Virus record (IMG/VR): IMGVR_UViG_3300033571_011317
Coordinates: 1-62,867 of that record
DNA length: 62,867 bases
Source of the DNA: a virus
Direction: 5' to 3' (one strand)
Shown here: piece by piece, positions 1-10,247 of the stretch
Layout: each line of letters begins with the position of its first letter
How positions within the stretch are numbered: position 1 is the stretch's first letter
Program-made: the position numbers and the translations under genes
The notes under the pieces: model-generated
Databases searched by the model: none
Told to the model about the DNA's origin: nothing
Seen by the model: the letters and a program-made list of their open reading frames with translations, nothing else

Positions 1-90
1 AGGAATGAAGTTGTTACTAGCGTAGCAAATGTAAATGACATTATAGTTATTTCAGAAATCACTGACAGCAACATTAGGATCGGTCGATGA
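1..90 (+). CDS. C-terminal end of an upstream gene (partial)
   Basis: The frame beginning at base 1 is open for 29 codons and stops with TGA at 88-90, overlapping the ATG of the next gene as ATGA. This is the same junction type used throughout the window, which supports a real gene entering from the left edge. The visible tail is polar and ends in Arg-Ile-Gly-Arg. Its function cannot be told, but the setting suggests a virion or baseplate gene. Confidence 0.6.
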   Translation, partial: RNEVVTSVANVNDIIVISEITDSNIRIGR

Positions 91-3000
91 GCAGACAAAG
101 TAAAAAACCAAATCAACAACTAGCACAAAAAGTTAGTAACTATAAATTACTGCCTAGCGTTTTAAGCACAGAACCTAACAAAAAAATGTTAGACTCTACG
201 CTGGACGTAATGACCAGTAAAGGACAGTTATTGCCTTTTAAAGAAACATATGGCTTACGATCTGCAAGTAATAGGCCAGAAGAGTTCTTAAAAGTTGAAA
301 GCAACGAGGTTCGTCGAGAGAGTCAAGCAAATAATATGCTAGTGATCTCTGATTCAAGTGACACTTACTTGGGCAAAAGTTCTTACATTGATATAGAAAA
401 TTACTTAACTATTAAAGGTTCTCCTTTAAAAGACGGAGTTATGCTTGATAAAGACATTAATGTATTAGAATTGCCAATCAATCCTGTACGTCTGACCGAT
501 TATAACTTATTTTACTGGATCGCTAACGACATGCCAGCATGCCGGATACACGCTAATCCGGGTCCAAATAATACTAACAAATATAGTATTGCTACTGAAA
601 TAGTTGGAAGACCTTTTGCTGAGATTATAGATGATTTGACAGGTCAAACATTAGAACTGCAAAATGGCATGACTGTTTATTTTACAGGAAATGTTGATGC
701 TGCATATAAGACAGAAGATGAAAACAATCCTGAGTTATATTACGTATATGGTGTAGGTGATGGTATAGCATTATTACCTGCAACTGCTATAGACAAACGA
801 ATTCCGGATAGTTGGCTCAAAAAACGTCCATGGGATAAGACCAGCGAGTTTGATGACCCACCTGCTATTAAATGGGACAGCGAAACCTGGGACGGTAGCA
901 TGATTGTTACCAGCGAGCCTGAATACATAACACAGGAAAAAACTATTCAACCTAATCATTGGCAAGTAATAGATCACTGGTATCATATTAATACTATTAA
1001 AGCTGTTGCTAAATTTTTAGGCGTAAGTCTAGAAGAATTCGTTACGGCACAAAATAAAGCTAAACGTCCTATTATTACTTTTATCAGAGGAGTAAAAATA
1101 TACAATTGGCCTAGCGCAACAAAAGCAGAGATTAAAAGTATTTTACCATATACAAAAACCGTATATCAAAGTCCAACTAGAACAACATTAAAAGATAGTT
1201 CTGGTTATACAATACAGAACAATGACCTTATTGTATTTGAAGATACACCAGGAGTACACAGAGTATCTGGCGTAGGCACTGGGATAGTATTCACGCAAAT
1301 CAACGTTACTATCAACGAGAATGACGGAGCACTTATTGTTGCTAATTCAGATTTGCGTTATCATAAAGTTATATACAAAAACAATAAATGGAGTTTAGCT
1401 CAGAATAAAACAACACCTAATCAAAACGTATTATTTGAATTCTATAAAAGCGATGGCGTTAATTTAGAAGATTTGAATGAAACTCAATTTGCTGGCGGAA
1501 CTATCTTGGGTTTCCAAAATGGTCCGACATATGATAATATACTTGCTAAAAATATCAAAGTAAGTAATATTGATTTTGATTTAATCGATGAAAATAATCC
1601 TAGTGCAGTGAGTCCTAATCAGCTAAAATTTATAACAGACGTTGACGCATCGTATTCCTATAACGATGCAATCACAGGCGAAAATATTACATTATCCGGC
1701 CCTTATGGCTATAATTTCTTTAATAGAGTAGTGCCTTTTTATCAAAATAGAAAAGGATTAAACTTTACTAAACAATCACAGGATTTACAATTTGAAAGTT
1801 TAGCTGAAGAACCGTGGTCTGGTCTAGTAAGTCCTATAGCAACGGGTTTCACTACAATACATGCGTATTACGATACCAAAAAGATTTTAAGATTTTATTT
1901 CGATGTCAATGGCTACGGATTAATAGAATTTTCGAGTAAAAAAGGATATAACTCATTTGAATCGTTTATACCATTGGTATCTGGCGGGACAGTTAGAATA
2001 GTATGTCACGACTTACCGGGTCCTGTCACATTCTTTAAGACGTCAATAGTTGACAACATTACAACTCCGGTGCTATTAGAAGCACCTTACTGTGTTAATA
2101 ACGGAATATCAAATGGTATTATAGAGTTAGACTTGTCTGATAGCATATTAATAGGATCGTCATATATCGATAACGAATTGTTTGTTACCAATACGAGACT
2201 AATGTGGACGTTTGCTACGTCTCCATATAAAACTGCAATAGTTAAGCCTGTCAATAAATGGAGATTCTTGCAAGACGTATATGCCAAAGATCAGACAAAT
2301 CCGATATTCGATGAATATGAATATGTAATATCTGATATAACATTATTAGATGGATCTTTGGATGCTAATCAACGATTGATTGCTACAGATAGCTTAGATA
2401 GCAAAATTCAATCCGGCGACAAAGTAGTAGTCAATAGTATAGTGACATGGCCAACGACTAGAACAGCCCCAATGTCCCTGACAGTTAATCCTTTAAATCA
2501 AAAGCTGTCGGAAATTAATTATTATAGCTTGTATCAACATGCCACTAGTATTAAATCTAATTCTGCAAATATTAGGGAATCGTTTGACAATGAATCGCTA
2601 TTGCAGACAACAGTACTCGGCGGTGGCACATTACTAAAGCATAACGAGCCATTGAGTAAATTTGCAATTACTTCTACTAACATGCCATTTGACTTGGGAG
2701 ATCTAATGATCCGACAAGGCAAGCACTATGACAGTTTCTTAAACAAACTAAAAGTAGAATTAGAATCGGCAATAAATTCAGTCGACGAAACTAGATATTC
2801 AAGCCATGATTTACTAACAATGGCTATTTCTGGAATCTATGTAACAACTGCTGACAATAACACATTCTGGACTCATAGTAACATGATGGGTTGGGGAGAA
2901 AAGCTAGACAACTACAGAGAAGTAGATTTTGAAATTGGTAATGATTTAACATTTAACTTAACTGGCGATTTTGAAAACATCTCTCATCGTGCTGGTAAAG

Positions 3001-6000
3001 AATATGTCTTGCATTTAACACATAATAAACGCTATCTAAAAAGAGGCGTCGATTATATATTAGTAAGCGATATAGACAAGTATACTCACGTTGAATTTTT
3101 ATCTGATGACTTAATTGGTGAGATTGTTAATATCAAACAATGGTATGGAAGATACAAAGCGCAGATACCAGCCAGCTTGGCTAAAATAGGTCTAGCGCCA
3201 GTATACCAGCCTGAAATTTATGAAGACACAACCACTCCTGGAAAATATTTTATGTATCGTCACGATGGTACTAGATATTATTTAGAAGCTGGAGTTGAAG
3301 ATTTAGGTAACAACAAGTATTATCCATTGGATACTATTGACCAGTTACTTTATGAATATGAATTAGCAGTGTGGAGCAGCATATCATACGATGTAGAAAA
3401 TAATAATTTTAGAAATTACATAGAAAGCATCCCTGGTTATTTTAGATTGCTTGAAAAAGGTCTTAACCCGGTTAGACAGATAATGTTAACTGAAGCAAAT
3501 CAGTGGCTAAATCAAAATAATTTATTTTTAATGGCCAATAATGACTACGATGCAGCCAATGGTTTCACGTACATATATAAACTAGGCACCGGCGAAGACG
3601 TTTATAGTGTAACAGGATCATGGAGATTAATTTATCAATTCCTATTTGATACAGATCGCCCGCATACACATCCGTGGGAAATGCTGGGTCATACATTAAA
3701 GCCAAGTTGGTGGGATGCAAATTATTCATGGACAGATTCTACAAAAAGAGTACAATTAGAAAAAGCATTACGTACAGGTAATGTGGGATCGCCAACTAAT
3801 AGAATAATAAATCCTAAGTTTGCCAGATGCAATGATTTAAGTATTGAACAGGAATTCCCTATTGACAGTAATGGTAATTTATTACCTCCTGACCAACTAA
3901 GTTGGTTGTGGTTATCTGCCATGGAAGCAAACGCTTCGTGGTTACCGGGAGAAGTCGGCCCATATGAAAATGTGTTCTACAATACACAATGGGGACTTGC
4001 TGCCAAGACTAAGATGTGGTATCTTCGTAATCCTGCACAATATGTTAATACAAATTGGGTACCAGGACAGACAATAGTTAACGAATGGGGTAACAAGCTT
4101 GACCGAAATACATTGTATTGGCAACAAGGTAACATTGAACATGACTATCATAGAAAAGTAGTTGCTGGAGAAACAGTTTATACTAGTGGTATAGAGAGCT
4201 TGTTCTCGGAGTTCTGTGTACTAAACAATAAAGATTATAAAGCAGAAGTCATTGACAAGTTCAATAACATCAAAGTTAAAAAAGAATTTTTATTAAATGG
4301 ATTCACTAACAAAGACAATATCCGTATTCAAAGTACCAGTGTCAATAGTCAACGTATTACGTTGTTTGTTCCTGAAGAAAGTTATGACGTTAGAACTATA
4401 AATCATTATCCCGACAAGGAAATATTCTATAGCGGTGTCAGGATTATATGGGACGGCGAATATTATTCAGTTACTGGATTTGCCACAGAGGATGGTTACA
4501 TAGCAGCTTTCGTTCCAGCTGATAACAGCAGTACTACGGCAATAACAGTGGGAGATGTTACCTTCAAACAAAAGAATACATATACCACCGAGCTGTATTA
4601 TCAAAATTATGGAGAACGTTATAAGAGTCGTCAAGACATATTTGATTTGTTAATAGGCTATGGAAAATATTTAGAAAGCATTGGATTTGTCTTTGAAGAA
4701 CCAGAAGCCGGGGACATTCGTGATTGGCAGTTAAGTGCCAAGCAATTTATATTCTGGAGTAATTCTCCTTTGGCCGCAGGTAGTTACATTGATTTGAATC
4801 CGTGTGCTGACCAATTGGTGATTAAAGGCATAGCTGGTCATCTAGACAACTTAGAAGGCACTAATGAAAATGTGGGTCAATGCGTTGATAGATACAACAA
4901 GCCTTTATTCAGTAAAGATCTATTGGTTAATCGTTTCAGCGATGGCAACACTGTTGTTATCAAAACAAAAGATGCCAACAGATCAATCTACGGCATTAAA
5001 TTAACGTTTAGTTCTTTTGAAACAGTGGTACATTTAAATTCTACTAGTGTATTCGATGATGTATATTTCTTACCTGAGCAAAGTACAACTAAGCGTAGTT
5101 TCGTAATAGGCGGCAAGAAAAGTCAAGATTGGGATGGAACTTATTATGCACCTGGTTATGTAATTACATCAAATGGTATTATCCCTAACTATGACTCTAT
5201 GGCTGAACAAGGCAGAAACTTGTTAGACATTGAAAATGTAATATTAGACCGTACCGTTAGTGAGGCCAGCAGATCTCAATTTGGATTGAATAGAAATCCA
5301 GAATTGCGTCAACTATTCCTGCAGGAAGAAAATGAAACATTATTTAAAAATGCCATTACTTATACTAAAGGCACAGTTGAAGTTTTCAACAAACTTGCAC
5401 CGTTAACGATCAAAGATGAATCACAATCAAAGCCATATGAAGAGTACATGGTTAGATTAGGTGAAATAGGCAACACAAAGAACATAGAATATTATGAATT
5501 TGAAATGCTGTCCAGCGACATCCGTCATCCATCTAAGACATCGCAAGTAGTTAAGTTCATTGACAAGGCCGAACCGACAACTAATGACAGTATTTTATAT
5601 TTTAAAAATAATAGCAAGCGTTGGGTTCACAGGCCATTTAACAAAGATTTAACATTCAATACCTATGATAGAACATACAGAGACTTGGCCACAGGTGGAC
5701 CACTATTCACCGGCGACACTGACTTATCAATAGACACTCTGGACAACCTATCGAGCCTGTACGATAATTTTGCTGAATTATGGAATATTCCTGCATATGA
5801 CGAAACTGCTAGTTACAAGCAATATGATCAAGTCAGAATAAACGGCAAGTTATACTATGCTAAGACAACAGTAAGTCCAAATACATGGTCTAATAACAAT
5901 GATAAGTTTAGTCAAATTGACGAACCGCACTTACCTAATATATTTGTAGGCAATTACTATAAACCCAATCCAGATCTAGCTAACAGCGGTATGAGCATAT

Positions 6001-8642
6001 TTAAACCGGGTACATGGCAAGTCTTGCAGACTGTGGACAGAGATCTTGGTATATTAGAAATTTGTCCAGGGCCCGATGACGCTAGTCAAGCAAGAATAAC
6101 GACAAATAAAGCACATAAGGTAAGCAAGGGCGACTATGTATTAGTTGTTAACGCAAGCCTGGGAAATTCTAGCATCAATGGTATCTGGGAAGTACAAGCA
6201 TTAGCCGAAGGACCTGCAAACGAAACGCAGTTCTTCATTGATGCTACCATTGGTTCTAATTGCTATACTGGCAAGTTATTTACATTCAAGCCTGTTAGAT
6301 TTAAAAATCATACAGATTTTAACTTAGCTACAGGACTTAACGCAGATGACTTTGGCTATGCATGGAAGAAAAAGTATAACCCATTCACAAATGCTATTGG
6401 GCAAACAGTATTGACTAAGGAAGCAACACCAAGCGGTTATAGTCCGACATGGCCAATTGCTATTATAGACGATGGATTAAATCTAAATAATAAAGAAGCC
6501 ACGTTTGACTATGGTAACTATAAAGTATATGAAGTACGCAATGGAGTATCTTCGATAGTTAAAGAAGAAAGCCGCCCAGTAGATCCTAGCGACATTGAAC
6601 ATTTAATAATATACGATTATGCAGAAAACAGAACAGTTGCAAAACTAGATTTGTTTGATCCAAAGAAGATGTATATACCAGATGTATTTAAAAATGACAT
6701 CGATGTTATCAATCGAGTAGATCCTGCAAAGTACAATAGATCAACTGATAGTTATAAATCAGTATATACCAGTTTGGGATGGCACGAAGAATTTATCGGC
6801 CGCCGTTGGTGGGATCTTAGCACAGTTCAATTCAGTGACTACGAAAGTGGTGACGAATCAACTAAGGAAAAATATTGGGGAACTACAGTTAACGGTAAAT
6901 TGCCCGATGTCTATGAATGGACAAAGAGCCCTGTACCTCCTAGCCAATGGAATAAAATGGTAGAAAAAGGATTAGTGGCCTTTGACCAAGTAGCCTCTGG
7001 CGAAGTTTATGTCGACCGCTCCCTTGACACTGATAATTATCATTGGGTGGAAGAGGAAGATTACATCAACGGCGAAACATATACTGTTTACTATTTCTGG
7101 GTTAAAAATAAAAATGTTATTGCCGAACAAAGTAAACAATCTAGAGTATATACCACTGAACAGTTAAGCAAAGTCTTATTAAATCCTAGTGCAGCCGGGA
7201 TTCCATGGTGGGCACCTATTAGCAATAATGCTATTGTACTCAAAGGAATTCAGCCATACTTGAATAATACAAGTACAGTTGTACAGATTAAGAAAAAAAT
7301 CAAAGGCAATGAAAAACACCAGCAATGGATTTTCATATCTGAAAATAACACTGTCGAAACTATTCCTGAATGGTTACATGTCAGACTGCGTGATAGTTTA
7401 AGTGCACATATATTCTATAGAAAGAGAGCAGAGTATGTACATTACAATAATAATAATACATATACTCAGGATGACCTTGTCAAGTATAATGGATACTTTT
7501 TCGTTTGTCGTTATACAACTACAGGAACATTCAATGAAGATGCTTGGCAAAAACTTCCAATACAAGGCTATAAACAGTCCGTAACTTACGGCTACCTAGA
7601 TATTGTAATTTACAATGACAATATCTATGTGTGCAAAGATACAACCACTGGAGCTTGGAATCCAAGTAAGTGGCAGGTGTTACCACCTGGAAGTTTAAGT
7701 GTAAGAGATATAGATCCTGTACGTAACACATTAGATTTCAATATAACAAAAAATGTGCCTGATATCTTCAATCTACATCCATACAGTAGATTAGGTAACT
7801 TAGTGCGCCCATATGTTCAAAGTTGGTTTGATGATACTATCGAAGCAAGACGAACATTTATTAAGAAATTAAATGAGATTATGATTAGTGTTAATATTTC
7901 CAATATTGACACCTGGGGCAATACTAGACTCAATAACGAGTTTTATGTCGTCGGTGACGAAATCATCAATGTGCCTAGATTTTGGAGCTACACTGATTAC
8001 CGAAGTGAAACATTTGACCCGACTAAAGAAATATCATTGGTGTTAGAATCAGCCGCTGATATTTACACAACTACAGTAACTTCCGGTTCGTATATCAAAG
8101 TTAATACAGGTATACGTGATTATACAATATATGAAAAGAATGTCGACGGTAGTTTTGGCCCGGTGTATAAAACAAAAGGAGCCATTGAATTCTCCAGCGA
8201 TTTATATGCTCCTTGGAGTCTAAGTTCATATGATACTGTTGGGTGGGATAAGTTGCCATGGGATTATGATCTAAACAGTGTTTATAATGCTATATTAGAT
8301 TCATTGCGCTATGAAATATTCACAGGTCAATATTCTAAATATTACAGTAAAATTGTATGTACAATGTTCCGCTATGTAATGCGTGAGCAGATTGGTGTAG
8401 ATTGGTTAGCAAAGTCTAGCACAGTGGAACCGGTTAACTTGATTAGCTCTACATTGAAAACTGATGACTACTTGCAGCGAGATCAAATCACGGTACTTAC
8501 TAATTTTTATAATACAGTAAAATCATATCGAGATAAAATTCGCGGCGGAACAGTCAATAGAACTGTGATTGAACCAGTAGAATTGGAAATCGGTGAGGAA
8601 CTGCTAATCTACGAAAATGGCCAATTAATATTAAATGCGTAG
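87..8642 (+). CDS. Giant virion structural protein with carbohydrate-binding-like repeats
   Basis: A 2851-residue protein, far larger than anything else here and typical in size of the very large tail-associated structural proteins of T4-like marine phages. There is no signal peptide or obvious membrane segment; it is rich in Asn, Tyr, Asp and Trp and looks beta-rich. Three short segments resemble CBM5/12 (ChtBD3-like) sugar-binding modules: near residues 1900-1930 (a Tyr-Asp-Gln-Val, then Gly-Lys-Leu-Tyr-Tyr pattern), 2453-2490 and 2501-2535. Each has the 'V-x-Y-N-x-x-x-Y-V-C' strand followed by 'W-x-x-L'. These suggest contact with host-surface glycans. The fold of the rest is unrecognised. 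The ATG overlaps the preceding stop. The structural role is inferred from size, composition and position beside fibre-like genes. Confidence 0.85.
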   Translation: MSRQSKKPNQQLAQKVSNYKLLPSVLSTEPNKKMLDSTLDVMTSKGQLLPFKETYGLRSASNRPEEFLKVESNEVRRESQANNMLVISDSSDTYLGKSSYIDIENYLTIKGSPLKDGVMLDKDINVLELPINPVRLTDYNLFYWIANDMPACRIHANPGPNNTNKYSIATEIVGRPFAEIIDDLTGQTLELQNGMTVYFTGNVDAAYKTEDENNPELYYVYGVGDGIALLPATAIDKRIPDSWLKKRPWDKTSEFDDPPAIKWDSETWDGSMIVTSEPEYITQEKTIQPNHWQVIDHWYHINTIKAVAKFLGVSLEEFVTAQNKAKRPIITFIRGVKIYNWPSATKAEIKSILPYTKTVYQSPTRTTLKDSSGYTIQNNDLIVFEDTPGVHRVSGVGTGIVFTQINVTINENDGALIVANSDLRYHKVIYKNNKWSLAQNKTTPNQNVLFEFYKSDGVNLEDLNETQFAGGTILGFQNGPTYDNILAKNIKVSNIDFDLIDENNPSAVSPNQLKFITDVDASYSYNDAITGENITLSGPYGYNFFNRVVPFYQNRKGLNFTKQSQDLQFESLAEEPWSGLVSPIATGFTTIHAYYDTKKILRFYFDVNGYGLIEFSSKKGYNSFESFIPLVSGGTVRIVCHDLPGPVTFFKTSIVDNITTPVLLEAPYCVNNGISNGIIELDLSDSILIGSSYIDNELFVTNTRLMWTFATSPYKTAIVKPVNKWRFLQDVYAKDQTNPIFDEYEYVISDITLLDGSLDANQRLIATDSLDSKIQSGDKVVVNSIVTWPTTRTAPMSLTVNPLNQKLSEINYYSLYQHATSIKSNSANIRESFDNESLLQTTVLGGGTLLKHNEPLSKFAITSTNMPFDLGDLMIRQGKHYDSFLNKLKVELESAINSVDETRYSSHDLLTMAISGIYVTTADNNTFWTHSNMMGWGEKLDNYREVDFEIGNDLTFNLTGDFENISHRAGKEYVLHLTHNKRYLKRGVDYILVSDIDKYTHVEFLSDDLIGEIVNIKQWYGRYKAQIPASLAKIGLAPVYQPEIYEDTTTPGKYFMYRHDGTRYYLEAGVEDLGNNKYYPLDTIDQLLYEYELAVWSSISYDVENNNFRNYIESIPGYFRLLEKGLNPVRQIMLTEANQWLNQNNLFLMANNDYDAANGFTYIYKLGTGEDVYSVTGSWRLIYQFLFDTDRPHTHPWEMLGHTLKPSWWDANYSWTDSTKRVQLEKALRTGNVGSPTNRIINPKFARCNDLSIEQEFPIDSNGNLLPPDQLSWLWLSAMEANASWLPGEVGPYENVFYNTQWGLAAKTKMWYLRNPAQYVNTNWVPGQTIVNEWGNKLDRNTLYWQQGNIEHDYHRKVVAGETVYTSGIESLFSEFCVLNNKDYKAEVIDKFNNIKVKKEFLLNGFTNKDNIRIQSTSVNSQRITLFVPEESYDVRTINHYPDKEIFYSGVRIIWDGEYYSVTGFATEDGYIAAFVPADNSSTTAITVGDVTFKQKNTYTTELYYQNYGERYKSRQDIFDLLIGYGKYLESIGFVFEEPEAGDIRDWQLSAKQFIFWSNSPLAAGSYIDLNPCADQLVIKGIAGHLDNLEGTNENVGQCVDRYNKPLFSKDLLVNRFSDGNTVVIKTKDANRSIYGIKLTFSSFETVVHLNSTSVFDDVYFLPEQSTTKRSFVIGGKKSQDWDGTYYAPGYVITSNGIIPNYDSMAEQGRNLLDIENVILDRTVSEASRSQFGLNRNPELRQLFLQEENETLFKNAITYTKGTVEVFNKLAPLTIKDESQSKPYEEYMVRLGEIGNTKNIEYYEFEMLSSDIRHPSKTSQVVKFIDKAEPTTNDSILYFKNNSKRWVHRPFNKDLTFNTYDRTYRDLATGGPLFTGDTDLSIDTLDNLSSLYDNFAELWNIPAYDETASYKQYDQVRINGKLYYAKTTVSPNTWSNNNDKFSQIDEPHLPNIFVGNYYKPNPDLANSGMSIFKPGTWQVLQTVDRDLGILEICPGPDDASQARITTNKAHKVSKGDYVLVVNASLGNSSINGIWEVQALAEGPANETQFFIDATIGSNCYTGKLFTFKPVRFKNHTDFNLATGLNADDFGYAWKKKYNPFTNAIGQTVLTKEATPSGYSPTWPIAIIDDGLNLNNKEATFDYGNYKVYEVRNGVSSIVKEESRPVDPSDIEHLIIYDYAENRTVAKLDLFDPKKMYIPDVFKNDIDVINRVDPAKYNRSTDSYKSVYTSLGWHEEFIGRRWWDLSTVQFSDYESGDESTKEKYWGTTVNGKLPDVYEWTKSPVPPSQWNKMVEKGLVAFDQVASGEVYVDRSLDTDNYHWVEEEDYINGETYTVYYFWVKNKNVIAEQSKQSRVYTTEQLSKVLLNPSAAGIPWWAPISNNAIVLKGIQPYLNNTSTVVQIKKKIKGNEKHQQWIFISENNTVETIPEWLHVRLRDSLSAHIFYRKRAEYVHYNNNNTYTQDDLVKYNGYFFVCRYTTTGTFNEDAWQKLPIQGYKQSVTYGYLDIVIYNDNIYVCKDTTTGAWNPSKWQVLPPGSLSVRDIDPVRNTLDFNITKNVPDIFNLHPYSRLGNLVRPYVQSWFDDTIEARRTFIKKLNEIMISVNISNIDTWGNTRLNNEFYVVGDEIINVPRFWSYTDYRSETFDPTKEISLVLESAADIYTTTVTSGSYIKVNTGIRDYTIYEKNVDGSFGPVYKTKGAIEFSSDLYAPWSLSSYDTVGWDKLPWDYDLNSVYNAILDSLRYEIFTGQYSKYYSKIVCTMFRYVMREQIGVDWLAKSSTVEPVNLISSTLKTDDYLQRDQITVLTNFYNTVKSYRDKIRGGTVNRTVIEPVELEIGEELLIYENGQLILNA

Positions 8643-8677
8643 TTAAATATAAGATTAAATAAATGTAAGGAAAACAT

Positions 8678-9250
8678 ATGCTGAGCCAAATAAAATTAAA
8701 CATCGAAGGATTTGTTAAGATAGTAGATCTTGCCACAGGAGATCTACTGCTGGACGTCCACAATGCTATAAATTCTGAAACAATGAGCTTGATAGTGGCT
8801 AGAATGTTACAGGGAAATAACAGTCAGTATATCTATGAATTACACATGGGCAACGGCGGCGTTGTCATTGATGAAACTGGTAGTACTACTGTTAAAGATG
8901 TAGAACAAAATTTGGAACTAGGCTTGTTGGCAGACTTGTATAATCCAATATATTACAAAGTCATTGACGATTTAGACGAGACTAACAACGATGATGTAAC
9001 ACGAAATAATATATCAATTGAGCATAGCGAAGGTTTGACTTATACTGATTTAATAGTAACTTGTACGTTAGAAGAAAATCAACCAACTGCTAATTCGGGG
9101 GAATTGATTTTCAATGAAATAGGACTAAAAAGCAAAGGTACAAGCGGTTTAAACACAGGATTCTTACTATCTCATGTGGCATTTAGCCCAGTGACAAAAT
9201 CAGCAAATCGCGTAATACAAGTAATCTATACTTTACGCATCAGAATGTAA
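8678..9250 (+). CDS. Putative virion structural protein (190 aa)
   Basis: A 190-residue acidic protein with an AAGGAA ribosome-binding site 5-6 nt before its ATG. The text reads as a small beta-rich virion component: a 'Y-E-L-H-M-G-N-G-G' strand-turn near residue 50, and a C-terminal half with 'L-I-F-N-E-I-G-L-K-S' and 'L-L-S-H-V-A-F' strands, a pattern met in fibre-attachment or baseplate proteins of T4-like phages. It lies between the giant structural protein and two fibre-like genes in the same direction. Codons 15-24 contain a strong inverted repeat (8722-8748). I do not recognise the family with certainty. Confidence 0.7.
   Translation: MLSQIKLNIEGFVKIVDLATGDLLLDVHNAINSETMSLIVARMLQGNNSQYIYELHMGNGGVVIDETGSTTVKDVEQNLELGLLADLYNPIYYKVIDDLDETNNDDVTRNNISIEHSEGLTYTDLIVTCTLEENQPTANSGELIFNEIGLKSKGTSGLNTGFLLSHVAFSPVTKSANRVIQVIYTLRIRM
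8722..8748. repeat. Inverted repeat inside the 190-aa structural gene
   Basis: Perfect 9-nt arms (AGTAGATCT at 8722-8730 and AGATCTACT at 8740-8748) flank a 9-nt loop. In mRNA this would be a strong hairpin 45-70 nt downstream of the start codon. It has no following U-run, so it is not a normal terminator. It could slow ribosomes or stabilise mRNA, or may be chance. Confidence 0.5.
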
Positions 9251-9253
9251 TTA

Positions 9254-9261
9254 GATAAATA
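9254..9261 (+). promoter_or_regulatory. Possible late promoter (one mismatch)
   Basis: GATAAATA matches the T4 late promoter TATAAATA at 7 of 8 positions. It lies in the 34-nt gap before the fibre-like gene, with the expected +1 near 9267 and the AAAGGA ribosome-binding site at about 9270-9275. One mismatch in AT-rich DNA is weak evidence. Confidence 0.3.
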
Positions 9262-9284
9262 TTATATTAAAGGAATTTCGATAG

Positions 9285-10247
9285 ATGGCATATGATGTAA
9301 CCAAAACAGACGGAACTAGATTAACTATTCTAGCAGATAGAACAGTTGACATAACTACACCTATAAAGCTTATAGGTAAGAATTACGCAGGCTATGGCGA
9401 AATTATGGCCGAAAACCTAGTTCAAATGTTAGAACATTTTTCTAGCCCAGGTAGCCTTACTACATACCAACCATTAGATTCTAAATTAGTAAATCCAATC
9501 ATTGGCCAATTGTGGTATGACAGCGTTAACGAAGTTATCAACATTTATACAGCAGGCGGCTGGAGTCCATTAGGCGGAAGAGATTTAATCGGCGGTAAGA
9601 AAACTGGTATTAAAATTGGCAACATAACAGATACAACAGGTGGTGTGCATCCTGCTATGCAGTTTGTCGTTAACAAGGTTGTAGTTGCTATTATGAGCAG
9701 CGATGCTGGCACATATACACCGGGCGGCCCCGATGCCGCGTTAGCGAATCCATTTCCAATAATAGGACAAGGTATTAACTTAAATCAAAGCGGTACAGCA
9801 GACGTAGGCGAAGAAACTTGGGGTAACTTTAAGTTGCGCGGCAGAACAGTTGAAGCAGAATTTGCGGATATGGCTGAAATTTATCGTGCCGATACTCCTT
9901 TGCTACCTGGCAACTTAGTACGTTTAGGCGGTGCCGCAGAAATTACAAAAACAGTTAGAGCATGGGATGATCAAGTATTTGGTGTTATCAGTACAGCCCC
10001 TGGCTTCTTGTTGAATAGCAGAATGAAAATGCAAGAACATGCATACCCTGTTGCACTAAAAGGTCGTGTGCCTTGTTTAGTAAAAGGACCTATTAGAGCA
10101 GGCCAGCGTATTGTCCCTAGTGACATAGATGGTGTTGGCATGGCCACAGATCATTTAAATGATACTATGGCGATAATTGGCCGAGCAATAGGGCATAAAG
10201 AAACAGAAGAAGTTGGCTTAGTTGAAGCCGCGGTGGGCGTTAAATAA
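9285..10247 (+). CDS. Putative tail or head fibre-like structural protein (320 aa)
   Basis: The start is set by an AAAGGAA ribosome-binding site. The N-terminal 80 residues (Asp-Gly-Thr, Asp-Ile-Thr-Thr-Pro, then 'G-Q-L-W-Y-D' near residue 77) resemble the N-terminal module common to virion fibre proteins of marine T4-like phages. The C-terminal third ('G-N-L-V-R-L-G', 'V-F-G-V-I-S-T-A-P-G-F', 'V-A-L-K-G-R-V-P-C') resembles the beta-rich C-terminal domain seen in many phage fibre or adhesin proteins. No catalytic motif is obvious. It shares one base with the next gene (TAATG junction), so translation is probably coupled. The exact virion location is unknown. Confidence 0.7.
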   Translation: MAYDVTKTDGTRLTILADRTVDITTPIKLIGKNYAGYGEIMAENLVQMLEHFSSPGSLTTYQPLDSKLVNPIIGQLWYDSVNEVINIYTAGGWSPLGGRDLIGGKKTGIKIGNITDTTGGVHPAMQFVVNKVVVAIMSSDAGTYTPGGPDAALANPFPIIGQGINLNQSGTADVGEETWGNFKLRGRTVEAEFADMAEIYRADTPLLPGNLVRLGGAAEITKTVRAWDDQVFGVISTAPGFLLNSRMKMQEHAYPVALKGRVPCLVKGPIRAGQRIVPSDIDGVGMATDHLNDTMAIIGRAIGHKETEEVGLVEAAVGVK

